Assembly: GCA_017656425.1 (NCBI GenBank)
Contig: JACDNV010000004.1
Coordinates: 124,001-188,000, forward strand
DNA length: 64,000 nt
Reading direction: 5' to 3'
Origin: Candidatus Neomarinimicrobiota bacterium
Lineage (GTDB): Bacteria; Fidelibacterota; UBA2242; B5-G15
Part shown: one piece after another, positions 10,099-19,587 of the stretch
Layout of the letters: each line of letters starts with the position of its first letter
How positions within the stretch are numbered: position 1 is the first letter of the stretch
Position numbers and translations under genes: made by a program
The notes under the pieces: model-generated
The model's database searches: none
Told to the model about the DNA's origin: nothing
Seen by the model: the letters and a program-made list of their open reading frames with translations, nothing else

Positions 10099-10860
10099 CT
10101 AAAGTCTGACATGTCTCCCATCAAATACGGGCCCATCCTTACAGACTAATTTATATTCCTTTTTGCCTTCTTTGTAATACTCCACAGCGCATCCCTGGCA
10201 TAATCCGGTACCACAACCCATAACCTTTTCAAGGGCAACCTGAATGTTATAATTTTTTTTATTTGATATGTTTATCAGGCTTTTTAACAAAGGCTCTGGG
10301 CCACAGCAAAACATATTCTTACCATGATTTATCTCACTTTCTTTTGATAAAAATAGGTCAACAACTGTACCTTTAAAACCATAGGAGCCGTCATCGGTGG
10401 AAATATAGATTTTACCCTGTTTATCAAGATTTATTACTTCATCCCTGTTTTTAAACCCGGCAAAAAAAATATAATCAATATTTTTTTCATTTAGATAGTC
10501 TGATAGAAAAACTAATGGTGCTATACCAATCCCGCCTCCAATCAATATCAACTTACCAGAACTATTTTCTATCTTAAAACCTTTACCAAGTGGACCGAGT
10601 ACTTTTACCATATCTCCCTTTTTCATTTCACTCATAAAGATTGTGTTATATCCAACAACTTTATACAATATAGTGACTATATTGTGATCAATTCCTGCTA
10701 TGCTAAAGGGTCTTGGGAAAATACTATCAAAATAAAGATTAATAAATTGACCGGGAAGTGCATGGGACAAATCGACTCCGAAATCGAGTTCCATTCTATA
10801 TGTATTTTTTGCTATTCTCAAATTACTCAAGACCGTTGATTTAACAAAATACCGTCTCAT
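10099..10860 (-). CDS. pyrK: Dihydroorotate dehydrogenase B, electron transfer subunit
   Basis: Iron-sulfur flavoprotein that passes electrons from PyrD to NAD, 253 residues. The ferredoxin-reductase-like FAD domain carries PGQFINLYFDSIFPRPFSIAG. The NAD-binding part has LIGGGIGIAPLVFLSDYL. The [2Fe-2S] cysteines lie near the C-terminus in CGTGLCQGCAVEYY, with the last ligand in LVCKDGPVF. This order is standard for PyrK. It lies 7 bp before the pyrD start and 5 bp after the TPR lipoprotein gene, in the same minus-strand run. The C-terminal cysteine motif distinguishes it from other ferredoxin reductases. Confidence 0.93.
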   Translation of the reverse strand: MRRYFVKSTVLSNLRIAKNTYRMELDFGVDLSHALPGQFINLYFDSIFPRPFSIAGIDHNIVTILYKVVGYNTIFMSEMKKGDMVKVLGPLGKGFKIENSSGKLILIGGGIGIAPLVFLSDYLNEKNIDYIFFAGFKNRDEVINLDKQGKIYISTDDGSYGFKGTVVDLFLSKESEINHGKNMFCCGPEPLLKSLINISNKKNYNIQVALEKVMGCGTGLCQGCAVEYYKEGKKEYKLVCKDGPVFDGRHVRL

Positions 10861-10865
10861 TTGTA

Positions 10866-12731
10866 TTACTTCTCTACTGGAATCTTCTTATTAACATCGC
10901 TTCTTTTATTATTTATATTGGCTGTCGAATCCTTAGCTATGAAATGATTATATACATTAACGATTTGCTCAAGTTTTTTTTCAATACTTGCATAATCTTT
11001 CTTATTTCCATAGTTATCAATAAATATCTTATACCACTTCATAGTATTTTCAAGATCATAAATCCTATTTTCATAAAGCCAAGCAATTGCCAAAGCGCTC
11101 TTTTCACCATATTCAGTATCACCATATTCATTGAAACAATCTTTGAGTAATACAATTGCAGAATCAGGTTGCCTATCAAAATACTTCTCTGCTTTTCTGA
11201 AAATATCTTCTGCTTCTCCTTCCCTACCCAACTTTCTTATTTTACCGGACAATAACAAGGATGTATATTCTGATTCCGGATATTCGCTTATTAACCTGTT
11301 ATAAAATTCTTTTGCACTGATCGTATCTTCTATATCTTTAGAAATGTAATAAAGAGTATACAATGTCTTATCAGAAATACCATAGATGTCAGAATTATCC
11401 ACTATGCGCTTTAATGTTGCAATTGCACTGTCTGGAAGATTAAAGTTGAAGTAATAAATCTCCGAGAGCTCATATAATTTTTCATAATATTCTCTATAAA
11501 TTAAATTAGTATCGGCTAAATCCTGTTCAGAAGTTTTTTTCATTATAATTGCCTTTAACTTTTCTGTATCACTACTACCTATTGCTCCCTCCAGCGCTGA
11601 ATTGGATTCATTGCTTTTCTTTGCCTCATTCAGAAGTTTTAACTTTTTCTCAAGTTCATTTTTAATATTAAAATACCGGCTAAGTAGCTGAAATTTCTGC
11701 TTTGAATCAAAGGCATATCGTGAATCAGGATATTCCTTTGGTACCATTTCGTATTGCTTTTGAGCCTCTGCATATCTATTAAAATAATACATATTGAGCT
11801 CAGCCATATTATAATAAGCTTCTGCAGATTCTGGAGTTTTTGGATAATTCTGCGTAATCTGAGAAAACCTCGAATATGCTGATTCTTTGTCTCCTTCATT
11901 TAAATATATTTTAGCAAGCAGAAGTTCAAGCTCTTGCCAAATGCTTTTATTATTCTCGTCAGCAAGTTTCTCCAAAATCATATTCCTTGCCTCGTCGTAT
12001 TTACCTGCTTCTGTATATATTTTAACTAATAATACCTGTATATCATCCCGAATGGTTTTATTTGGCGAAAAATCATAAATTTTGTTTAAACTCTCTATTG
12101 CATTATCAAGCATTTTAAGTTCTACATAACACTCAGCTATTTTGTATTGGCTTTCCGCACATAATTTATTGTCGTTGGATATATCAATAATTCTATTATA
12201 ATAATAAATTGCTGAATCAAGATTACCCAGTTCATAATATATGTCACCTGTTATTTTCAAAATCTGCGAAATATACTTTTTACCAATAACTGTTTTTCTA
12301 AACCTTTTGGATTCACTTAATGCCAGATCATATTCACCGAGACCCCAGAGGCTTCTTAATAACCACACTCTTGCTTCTTGTACTCTGTCACTATTACCAT
12401 ATATATTCAAAAAATTTTTAAATATTTTCCTACTTGTGAAATAATCACCCTTATAGTAATTACATTTACCAATCAGCAGATATGCATCATCCACCCATTT
12501 GCTGTCAGGATACTTTTCAATTACCTTATTTGCCTTCTCAATGGCTTTATCTAGATCTCTTTTTACAGAAACAGGTAACTTTTCTCCCTCTTTCTTATTC
12601 CTTTCTAAACTCTTTATTGCATTTTTAAAGTATTGCTCGGCATTATAAAAAGTATTATAGTAAGCACATGAAAATAAGGCAACCAATACATAAATAAGAT
12701 ATATCTTTGTTTTAATCAATCTTTTAACCAT
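10866..12731 (-). CDS. TPR-repeat lipoprotein
   Basis: A 621-residue predicted lipoprotein made of tetratricopeptide-type helical repeats. The signal peptide ends in LVALFSC (lipidated Cys22), directly followed by AYYNTFYNAEQYFKNA. Repeats cover roughly residues 50-340 and 410-590, for example YPDSKWVDDAYLLIGKC and YPKTPESAEAYYNMAEL, resembling YbgF/YfiO-type repeats. A coiled-coil-like, lysine-rich stretch lies between, at about 350-400. A scaffold role at the inner face of the outer membrane is likely. The specific partner is unknown. It overlaps the sirtuin stop by 8 bp, so it is translationally coupled, and it precedes pyrK by 5 bp. Confidence 0.8.
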   Translation of the reverse strand: MVKRLIKTKIYLIYVLVALFSCAYYNTFYNAEQYFKNAIKSLERNKKEGEKLPVSVKRDLDKAIEKANKVIEKYPDSKWVDDAYLLIGKCNYYKGDYFTSRKIFKNFLNIYGNSDRVQEARVWLLRSLWGLGEYDLALSESKRFRKTVIGKKYISQILKITGDIYYELGNLDSAIYYYNRIIDISNDNKLCAESQYKIAECYVELKMLDNAIESLNKIYDFSPNKTIRDDIQVLLVKIYTEAGKYDEARNMILEKLADENNKSIWQELELLLAKIYLNEGDKESAYSRFSQITQNYPKTPESAEAYYNMAELNMYYFNRYAEAQKQYEMVPKEYPDSRYAFDSKQKFQLLSRYFNIKNELEKKLKLLNEAKKSNESNSALEGAIGSSDTEKLKAIIMKKTSEQDLADTNLIYREYYEKLYELSEIYYFNFNLPDSAIATLKRIVDNSDIYGISDKTLYTLYYISKDIEDTISAKEFYNRLISEYPESEYTSLLLSGKIRKLGREGEAEDIFRKAEKYFDRQPDSAIVLLKDCFNEYGDTEYGEKSALAIAWLYENRIYDLENTMKWYKIFIDNYGNKKDYASIEKKLEQIVNVYNHFIAKDSTANINNKRSDVNKKIPVEK

Positions 12732-13494
12732 TGATACCTTTCAAATTTTTAAACTCTTCTACAAACTCAGGAAGTATTTCCCCAGCTTTACCTTCGAACC
12801 ATAAATCTACAAAATCAGTTAAAAAACTCCTGCACGGATTTACCTCTATAATATAAGCACCATTATACTTTGCATATCTTGGGAAATCAGAAGCCGGACG
12901 CACCGCTCCTGATGTTCCAACTATTATAAAGAGATCGCAGTTAACTGATGCATAGTAGGCTTTCTCGACGGCATCTTCCGGAAGTTGTTCACCAAACCAC
13001 ACAACATTAGGTCTGATTAAACCCTTGCACTCACATTTTGGTATACGATCAGATGACTCGTTATATATCTTCTCAAATTCTTCTAATGAAAACATTTTAC
13101 CACACTTGATACAATAGTTCTCCATTATATTACCGTGAAGTTCTATAACATTTCTGCTACCTGCCTTTTGATGAAGTCTATCAATATTCTGAGTTATCAA
13201 ATAAAAATTCTGGACATATTTTTCAATCTCTGCTATAGCAAAATGCCCGGGATTTGGCTTAGCTTTGAGTATTACATTCCTACGATATTCATACCATTCC
13301 ATGACTCTCGCGGGATTTTTATAAAACCCTTCAAAACTTGCCAGTTCATCTGGAGAAAATTTGCTCCATAATCCATTATCTCCTCTAAAAGTATGTATTC
13401 CACTTTCTGCTGATATACCTGATCCAGTTAGTACAGTAACAAAACCTGTATTTTTTATTATTTTTTTCAGTCTTGAATCCTTTATTAACGACAT
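12724..13494 (-). CDS. cobB: NAD-dependent protein deacylase, Sir2 family (class III-like)
   Basis: Sirtuin that removes acyl groups from lysine using NAD. 256 residues. The NAD pocket is shown by VLTGSGISAESGIHTFRG, the TQNIDRLHQKAG block follows, and the catalytic His120 is in ELHGN. Zinc ligands are Cys128, Cys131, Cys154 and Cys156. Tyr68 and Arg71 in WYEYRR match the Tyr-x-x-Arg pair that defines class III sirtuins such as SIRT5 and E. coli CobB, which prefer succinyl and malonyl lysine. Desuccinylase activity is therefore inferred as well as deacetylase activity. It lies 9 bp after the glucan phosphorylase gene, in a run that also encodes metabolic enzymes. Confidence 0.92.
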   Translation of the reverse strand: MSLIKDSRLKKIIKNTGFVTVLTGSGISAESGIHTFRGDNGLWSKFSPDELASFEGFYKNPARVMEWYEYRRNVILKAKPNPGHFAIAEIEKYVQNFYLITQNIDRLHQKAGSRNVIELHGNIMENYCIKCGKMFSLEEFEKIYNESSDRIPKCECKGLIRPNVVWFGEQLPEDAVEKAYYASVNCDLFIIVGTSGAVRPASDFPRYAKYNGAYIIEVNPCRSFLTDFVDLWFEGKAGEILPEFVEEFKNLKGING

Positions 13495-13503
13495 AATTTA
13501 AAT

Positions 13504-16059
13504 TTATAAGTACCAGTATATTAAATCGTTGTCATAAACTATGCCAAGCTCTTTATGTTTCGGAATAATTCTAATGGAATAACCATTAAGACCGCTCTGC
13601 CACGAAGATATGGTAGCTCTATATATATAATCTTCTCCTCTTTTTTCAATCATTTCCATTTCTACAAACTTTCCATCTACAATTTGCATATCAAACCCAA
13701 TTTTTCCATAATAGATTTGTACACAAACATCTTCAGGATCCAGTTCACCTAAGGAAATAGTTGAGATAATCTCAAGACTATCAGTTATTTTTATCCGGTT
13801 GCTAAAATTATCTTCTACTTTTAAAATCTTAGCCATTACCCAATTTTTTGCCAGTTTATCCTTCCATTTGGCGAACTCTCTTGCCAATCTATAATTGTTA
13901 TCTTTAAGCTTTATCATAGCCTCATAAGAACATTTATACATTTTATCCGTATATTCATATAACATTCTATTTGTATTAAAAACAGGGCAGATTGATATCA
14001 TGGATCTTTTCATTAATTTAATCCAATCTCTTGGCATACCATTTTTATCTCTCTTGAAATATAGAGGAATAATTTCCTTTTCAAGTAAATTATACAGTGC
14101 ATTTGCATCCTGTTCGTCCCAGTAATCATAATCAGCATACTCTTCCCGCCTACCTATTGCCCATCCTATTTCGGGATTATATGCCTCATCCCACCAACCA
14201 TCAAGAGTACTGACATGAATACCACCATTGGCCACAGCCTTCATACCGCTTGTACCACATGCCTCCAGACCGCGACGAGGATTATTCAACCAGACATCAC
14301 AACCCTGCAACATATATCGAGCAATATTTATATTGTAGCTTTCTAGAAATACAATTGACTGACGGAATGGCTCCTCATTCGAAATATCTATAATCTTTTT
14401 TATTAACTTTTTACCCTCCATATCCTTGGGATGCGCATTCCCTGCTATTATGATCTGGACTGGCATTTCTTTATTGGTTAAAATCTTTGCTAACCTGTCG
14501 GGATTGTGAAAAATCAATGCCCCTCTCTTATAAGCTGCAAACCTTCTTGCAAAGCCAATTGCCATTGCATCGGTATCAAGAACTGAATCAATTCTTTCGA
14601 CCTCAGATTTTGATTTACCAAGTCTAATATATTGTTTTTTTAGTTCCCTTCTGGCAAAACCAATCAATCTTTCTTTTCTACGTTCGTGTGTTTTCCATAG
14701 TTCTACATCAGGTATTTCTTCTACTTTCTCCCAAATTTTCTGGTCTGCCGGTTCTTCTTTCCATTTTGGACCGATATAACGATCAAAAAGGTCAGCCATT
14801 TCCTTTGAAATCCAGGATGGCTGATGAACACCATTGGTAATATGTATTATTGGGACTTCATCCTCTATAAGACCTTTCCATAGATTTCTCCACATTCTGC
14901 GAGATACACTTCTGTGCAACTTACTTACAGAATTTATCTTATTAGAAAGCTTAATTGCTAAAATAGCCATAGAAAAACTATTATCTCCGCTATTATCGCC
15001 TACCCCTAATTGCCATAATTGATCAAATTTAATCCCTAAATCCCTACAGTAGTTAGAAAAATATTTTTCCATTAGTTCTCTTGGGAAAATATCAATTCCT
15101 GCTTTAACAGGTGTATGTGTCGTAAATACCGTCCCCGACTTTACGACTTCAAGTGCTTCCGGAAAATTTAACCCTTCTCTTTTTATAAGACTTCTAACTC
15201 TTTCAAGAGCTGAAAAAGCAGAATGTCCTTCATTAAGATGATAGATTATCCTCCCATCTCCAAGATATTCTATAAGTTTTGTTCCACCCATTCCGAGCAC
15301 AATTTCCTGCTGAATCCTAGTCTCAAGATCGCCACCATATAAGCTCTCTGTTACTCTTCTATCACGTTCGGCATTATCTGGATTATCGGTATCAAGCAAG
15401 TACAGAATTATTCTACCAATTAGCACTTTCCATACATTAACCTTTACTTTTCTCCCAGGGAAATCAACCTCGATAACGACAGGATTATTGTTTTCATCGA
15501 CTAAAGGTAATACTGGCAAGTTATAAAAATCATAATTCAGATATTCCTCGTCTTGCCACCCGTTTATATTTAATTTCTGTTTAAAATAACCTCTTCTATA
15601 AAGAAGTCCAACACCGAAAAGAGGTATCCCCAGTTCTGAAGCACTTTTTAAATGATCACCAGACAATACACCAAGTCCACCTGAGTATATAGGTAGACAT
15701 TCCGTTAAACCGTACTCCATAGAAAAATAGGCAATCTGTAAATCTTCAGTATATCCGTTTTTTTTCTTAAACCAGGGCTCTTTGTTAATGAATTGATCAA
15801 ATTTTTCTAAAACTCTATTATAAAGAAATAGATATGTATCATCCTCTGCTTTTTCCTCAAGTACCTTTTGGTCTATATTATTCAATATAAAAACTGGATT
15901 ATGGTTACTTTTTTCCCATAATTCCATGTCCAATCTGATGAATAGCTCCCTTGCATCAGCTTCCCATACCCACCAGAGATTGTAAGCCAGTTCCTTCAGT
16001 CTTTTAATTTTATCTGGAATGTATGGCTCAACTACAAAAGATTTTATCGCATTAACCAT
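13504..16059 (-). CDS. glgP: Alpha-glucan (glycogen) phosphorylase, short type
   Basis: PLP enzyme releasing glucose-1-phosphate from glycogen or maltodextrin, cytoplasmic, 851 residues. The N-terminal part carries LAYNLWWVWEADAR, characteristic of the bacterial alpha-glucan phosphorylase subfamily, and YSGGLGVLSGDHLKSA. The PLP-binding lysine is Lys607 in ACGTSGMKAVANGG, next to STLDGWWDEAY. The C-terminal roughly 100 residues form an extra beta-rich extension typical of this type. It lies between a PAS hybrid kinase (12 bp upstream) and the sirtuin (9 bp downstream). No glycogen synthase or branching enzyme is in the window. Confidence 0.94.
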   Translation of the reverse strand: MVNAIKSFVVEPYIPDKIKRLKELAYNLWWVWEADARELFIRLDMELWEKSNHNPVFILNNIDQKVLEEKAEDDTYLFLYNRVLEKFDQFINKEPWFKKKNGYTEDLQIAYFSMEYGLTECLPIYSGGLGVLSGDHLKSASELGIPLFGVGLLYRRGYFKQKLNINGWQDEEYLNYDFYNLPVLPLVDENNNPVVIEVDFPGRKVKVNVWKVLIGRIILYLLDTDNPDNAERDRRVTESLYGGDLETRIQQEIVLGMGGTKLIEYLGDGRIIYHLNEGHSAFSALERVRSLIKREGLNFPEALEVVKSGTVFTTHTPVKAGIDIFPRELMEKYFSNYCRDLGIKFDQLWQLGVGDNSGDNSFSMAILAIKLSNKINSVSKLHRSVSRRMWRNLWKGLIEDEVPIIHITNGVHQPSWISKEMADLFDRYIGPKWKEEPADQKIWEKVEEIPDVELWKTHERRKERLIGFARRELKKQYIRLGKSKSEVERIDSVLDTDAMAIGFARRFAAYKRGALIFHNPDRLAKILTNKEMPVQIIIAGNAHPKDMEGKKLIKKIIDISNEEPFRQSIVFLESYNINIARYMLQGCDVWLNNPRRGLEACGTSGMKAVANGGIHVSTLDGWWDEAYNPEIGWAIGRREEYADYDYWDEQDANALYNLLEKEIIPLYFKRDKNGMPRDWIKLMKRSMISICPVFNTNRMLYEYTDKMYKCSYEAMIKLKDNNYRLAREFAKWKDKLAKNWVMAKILKVEDNFSNRIKITDSLEIISTISLGELDPEDVCVQIYYGKIGFDMQIVDGKFVEMEMIEKRGEDYIYRATISSWQSGLNGYSIRIIPKHKELGIVYDNDLIYWYL

Positions 16060-16071
16060 AGTAACCCCTTC

Positions 16072-19000
16072 TCAATTTTTCCCAACTCCATTCTTTGCCG
16101 GAAATAACTCTTTGATAGCTACAAATATATCGTGAATGTCATAAGGTTTTGAAACAATTTTGTTAACCAATACTTTTTTTCTATTCTTTACCTCCATTTC
16201 CAATCCCCATCCCGTTATAAGTATTATCTTTATATCCTTCTTTAATTTTCTCATCTCCATTGCTATATCCCAACCTGAAAGGCCTGGCATTCCAATATCT
16301 GTGCATACTAATTCTATATCCCCATCATTTTTAAAAATATCTAAGGCGTTCTTACCATTCTCTGCTGTCTTTACATTCATTCCAAAACTTAATAAAATAT
16401 CTTTTAAAATTCCTCTCGGGCCATCCTCATCATCAACAACAAGGACATTTAATCGTGGAAGTAAGGCATCTTCACCCTTTATTTTTCCCGTCCTTTCAAA
16501 ATTAGCTGATTTTTTTGATGAAAGTGGTAGTCTAATCTTTATTGATGTCCCTTTGCTTAATTCGCTTTCAACATATATATCTCCCTCATGGTTCTTTACT
16601 ATACCATATACCATACTCATTCCCAAGCCCGTTCCCTTACTTCCTTTAGTTGTGAAGAAAGGTTCATATATTCTTTTTAAAGTCTCTTCACCCATACCAA
16701 TACCGGTATCGATGAATTCTATCTCAACATATCTACCTTTTGGCTTAACAATAATAGACAAATCTCCACCATTTGGCATGGCATCTATAGCATTTAAAAT
16801 AATATTAGTAAAAGCTTCCCTCAATTCGGTCTCTTTCCCATAAACATAAAAACTATCATCATAGAATTTCTTAATATTTATTTTCTTTCCTGCCCTTTCC
16901 ATTTCATGTTTCCATTTACCTTTTGTAAAACTTACGCTATCATTAATAACATGTGTAATATCAACAAGGGTTCCTTCTTTTTTACTCCCAAATTTAGTAA
17001 AACTCTGTATCCTCTTTACAATTTCCGTCCCATCAATTGCTGCCTTTTCTATAATTTTAAGTTCATTAACTAAATCCTGGTCATCACATTTATTCAATAA
17101 CATTTGAAGCCTTCCAATAATTGTACTCAGAAGGTTATTAAAATCATGTGCTACGCCTCCAGCTACTTCTCCAAGAGCTCTCATCTTCTCTGACTCTGCC
17201 ATAAATCTATGAATTTTTTCCCTTTCTTCTTCCATTTTTCTTAATTGAATAATCTGAGAAATGTGATTTGCAAAAATCTCAAGCGGTTTTACTATATCAT
17301 CATTTGGTATCATACCACTCTTAGAGTCGTCGACAGAAATTATTCCGATTACTTCTCCACCGCTATTTTTCAAGGAAATAAGTAAACTATCTTTGTTATG
17401 CCATCCATCCTTCCTTCGCGGATATTCGATTCTCCCAAAATCAACAGAATCTTTCCTAACCAGATCTTTCATTGTATGTAGAATATAACAAGACTGCTCA
17501 CCAACTTTTATTCCTTTCTCTAATAATTTTAGATAATCATCCTTATTTAACCCGGACTTCAACATCTTGCCCACCTTTCCCTTTTTAATTCCATAATATC
17601 CCAGTATCTCCCTATAGGGGTATTCTGAAATAAATGTGTACATCAGAACTCTATTATAATCCGAAACATCCACAATCGCACGGCACATTCTTTTAAATAG
17701 TTCTTTTTTATCACCTACAGTCAAAATATCAGCGGATATCCTGCTAAATTTTTCAATTTGTGACGTAAGTTCCTTTATGCGCTGTTCTGCTTTCTGTTTT
17801 TCTGTTATATCTAGCAAATGAGCAACTACTGAAATCTTATCATTATCCTTAAAATATATGGAGCTTACCTCCAAAACCTTTATCTTACCATCTTTACATA
17901 TTACCTTAATTGTATGTTTTGGACTAAAATTTTTACTGTTTATCTTCTCGAGATAATTCCTTTCAGCAATTTTAACGCTGTCTGGTGTTAAAAATTTTCT
18001 AAAATCTGCATACTCAAGTTCCGACTTACTATAGCCTGTTATTTTTGTAATTGTATCATTTGCAAAAGTAATTCTAAAACTGTCATCAATCACCACTATA
18101 CCCTCATGAGAATACTCAACAACTCTTCTATATTTTTCCTCGCTTTCTTTTAACCTATCCTGTGCCTTTTTTTCTTCACTATAATCTCTCGAATTATCTG
18201 TATAGAATAAAAATTTGCCTGAATCATTACGTATCTCATTTACACTGACTGATACCCAGAAAAGTGAACCATCTTTCCTTTTTCGCAATTCATACCCTCT
18301 ATAAACTCCCTTATCTTTGCACGTTTTTATGACCTTCTTAAAGTGATCAATAGGATTTGGTTCCCCATATAGACTAAAGACTTTTTTACCAAGTATTTCA
18401 TCAGTATTATAACCATACAAATTACTGAAGAACCTATTTGCGTAAATTATTTCAAATTTTTCATTGAATGCCACAATTGAAATAGGGGCATTGTGAGTTA
18501 TTTTACTTATTTCTGCTATCTTTTCTTCATATCGTTTTCTTTCAGAAATATCCCTGATTATTAACAAGGTTGCAGGTTTACCAGAAAAATTTACAACATT
18601 AACACTGGCTTCCACATTTATATCACACCCATCTTTTCTTTTTAATACTGTTTCTATTCTTGATGGACACTTTTCTCTTATAATTTTAGATTTTTCTTTC
18701 TGACAAACTTTATCAAACAAATCAAATTCCAAATTTTTTATTTCATCATAATCATAGCCAAGCAGTTCTGGAAATTTTCTATTACAATATATAATTTTAC
18801 TATTCTGACATATCACTACTGCATCATTTATATTCTCAACTAGCGTACGATATCTTTGTTCATAGTCTAAAAGTTCTGTAATATCAGATGCTATTTCAAT
18901 TACGCCAATCATTTCATTACGGTTGTCTACTACTGGATACCCTTTGATAAACCATCTGCTACCATCTCTGTGAATTTTTATATTGGAATATGGCTTATTA

Positions 19001-19227
19001 CTCTTGATAACTGTTTCAATCGGACAATCATCACATACTTTATAGGGACTATCTCCCCATATTTCATAACAATAACTACCCAGAATATCAGAGACCTTTT
19101 TTCTGGCAGCCTTGCAAGCCGCGTTATTAGCAAATAGTACTTTCCTGTTAAGTGATTGATAAACCACAAGTTCATCAATCACATTGACTATTATATCTAA
19201 ATTTATGCTGTTTATTTTTTTCTTCAA
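16072..19227 (-). CDS. PAS/GAF hybrid sensor histidine kinase with C-terminal receiver
   Basis: A 1051-residue signalling protein with no clear transmembrane segment, so probably a cytoplasmic sensor. Four PAS modules lie at about residues 5-120, 125-240, 245-365 and 370-490, with PAC-type ends such as IIRDISERKRYEEKI. A GAF-like region covers about 500-670. The phosphoacceptor is His694 in GEVAGGVAHDFNNLL. The ATPase domain follows, with NAIDAMPNGG, FIDTGIGMG and GTGLGMSMVYGIV. A receiver domain closes the protein at about 926-1045, with Asp977 in CTDIGMP and Lys in VSKPYD. The first PAS carries three cysteines near residues 63-76 (VCDDCPIETV). It is the first gene of the nine-gene run ending at 6414, so it may sense the state that the run responds to. 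Its target is unknown. Confidence 0.9.
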   Translation of the reverse strand: MKKKINSINLDIIVNVIDELVVYQSLNRKVLFANNAACKAARKKVSDILGSYCYEIWGDSPYKVCDDCPIETVIKSNKPYSNIKIHRDGSRWFIKGYPVVDNRNEMIGVIEIASDITELLDYEQRYRTLVENINDAVVICQNSKIIYCNRKFPELLGYDYDEIKNLEFDLFDKVCQKEKSKIIREKCPSRIETVLKRKDGCDINVEASVNVVNFSGKPATLLIIRDISERKRYEEKIAEISKITHNAPISIVAFNEKFEIIYANRFFSNLYGYNTDEILGKKVFSLYGEPNPIDHFKKVIKTCKDKGVYRGYELRKRKDGSLFWVSVSVNEIRNDSGKFLFYTDNSRDYSEEKKAQDRLKESEEKYRRVVEYSHEGIVVIDDSFRITFANDTITKITGYSKSELEYADFRKFLTPDSVKIAERNYLEKINSKNFSPKHTIKVICKDGKIKVLEVSSIYFKDNDKISVVAHLLDITEKQKAEQRIKELTSQIEKFSRISADILTVGDKKELFKRMCRAIVDVSDYNRVLMYTFISEYPYREILGYYGIKKGKVGKMLKSGLNKDDYLKLLEKGIKVGEQSCYILHTMKDLVRKDSVDFGRIEYPRRKDGWHNKDSLLISLKNSGGEVIGIISVDDSKSGMIPNDDIVKPLEIFANHISQIIQLRKMEEEREKIHRFMAESEKMRALGEVAGGVAHDFNNLLSTIIGRLQMLLNKCDDQDLVNELKIIEKAAIDGTEIVKRIQSFTKFGSKKEGTLVDITHVINDSVSFTKGKWKHEMERAGKKINIKKFYDDSFYVYGKETELREAFTNIILNAIDAMPNGGDLSIIVKPKGRYVEIEFIDTGIGMGEETLKRIYEPFFTTKGSKGTGLGMSMVYGIVKNHEGDIYVESELSKGTSIKIRLPLSSKKSANFERTGKIKGEDALLPRLNVLVVDDEDGPRGILKDILLSFGMNVKTAENGKNALDIFKNDGDIELVCTDIGMPGLSGWDIAMEMRKLKKDIKIILITGWGLEMEVKNRKKVLVNKIVSKPYDIHDIFVAIKELFPAKNGVGKN

Positions 19228-19587
19228 AATCTGTACCTGTAAACTACCAAACCGACTATCAAAAAGTCACACATCATCTTAAATTTTAATCAAATCGGAA
19301 TAAAAATACCCACCATAACAACTGCCATTCAAATTAAACAAAAAAATCCTTAACCTGCCATTCTTTTTTAGTACCTGTACTTATTATTGGAATTAATAGT
19401 TATCATAATTGATAAATTTTTATCATATTTTAGATTTGAGGTGCTATAAAAAAACACATAGAACCAACATACAATTTGATACGACATCCAACTTTTCAAA
19501 AATAAAATTTCAGACAATATAAATATGATTGTGTCTAATATGAAAATATATAAGAATAACCTTCTGTGTAATATGAAAATATTTACT
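19228..19587. other. Intergenic spacer, 360 bp, no gene seen
   Basis: AT-rich spacer upstream of the nine-gene run and downstream of the polysaccharide locus. A short direct repeat, TAATATGAAAATAT, occurs at about 19536-19549 and 19568-19581. The promoter for the kinase gene should lie here, but no convincing -35/-10 pair stands out from the AT-rich background. No ORF with coding character was found. Confidence 0.5.

Noticed and set aside
16160-16843. 227-codon plus-strand frame
   Set aside because: It is antisense to the kinase ATPase and receiver domains, which carry clear motifs on the minus strand.
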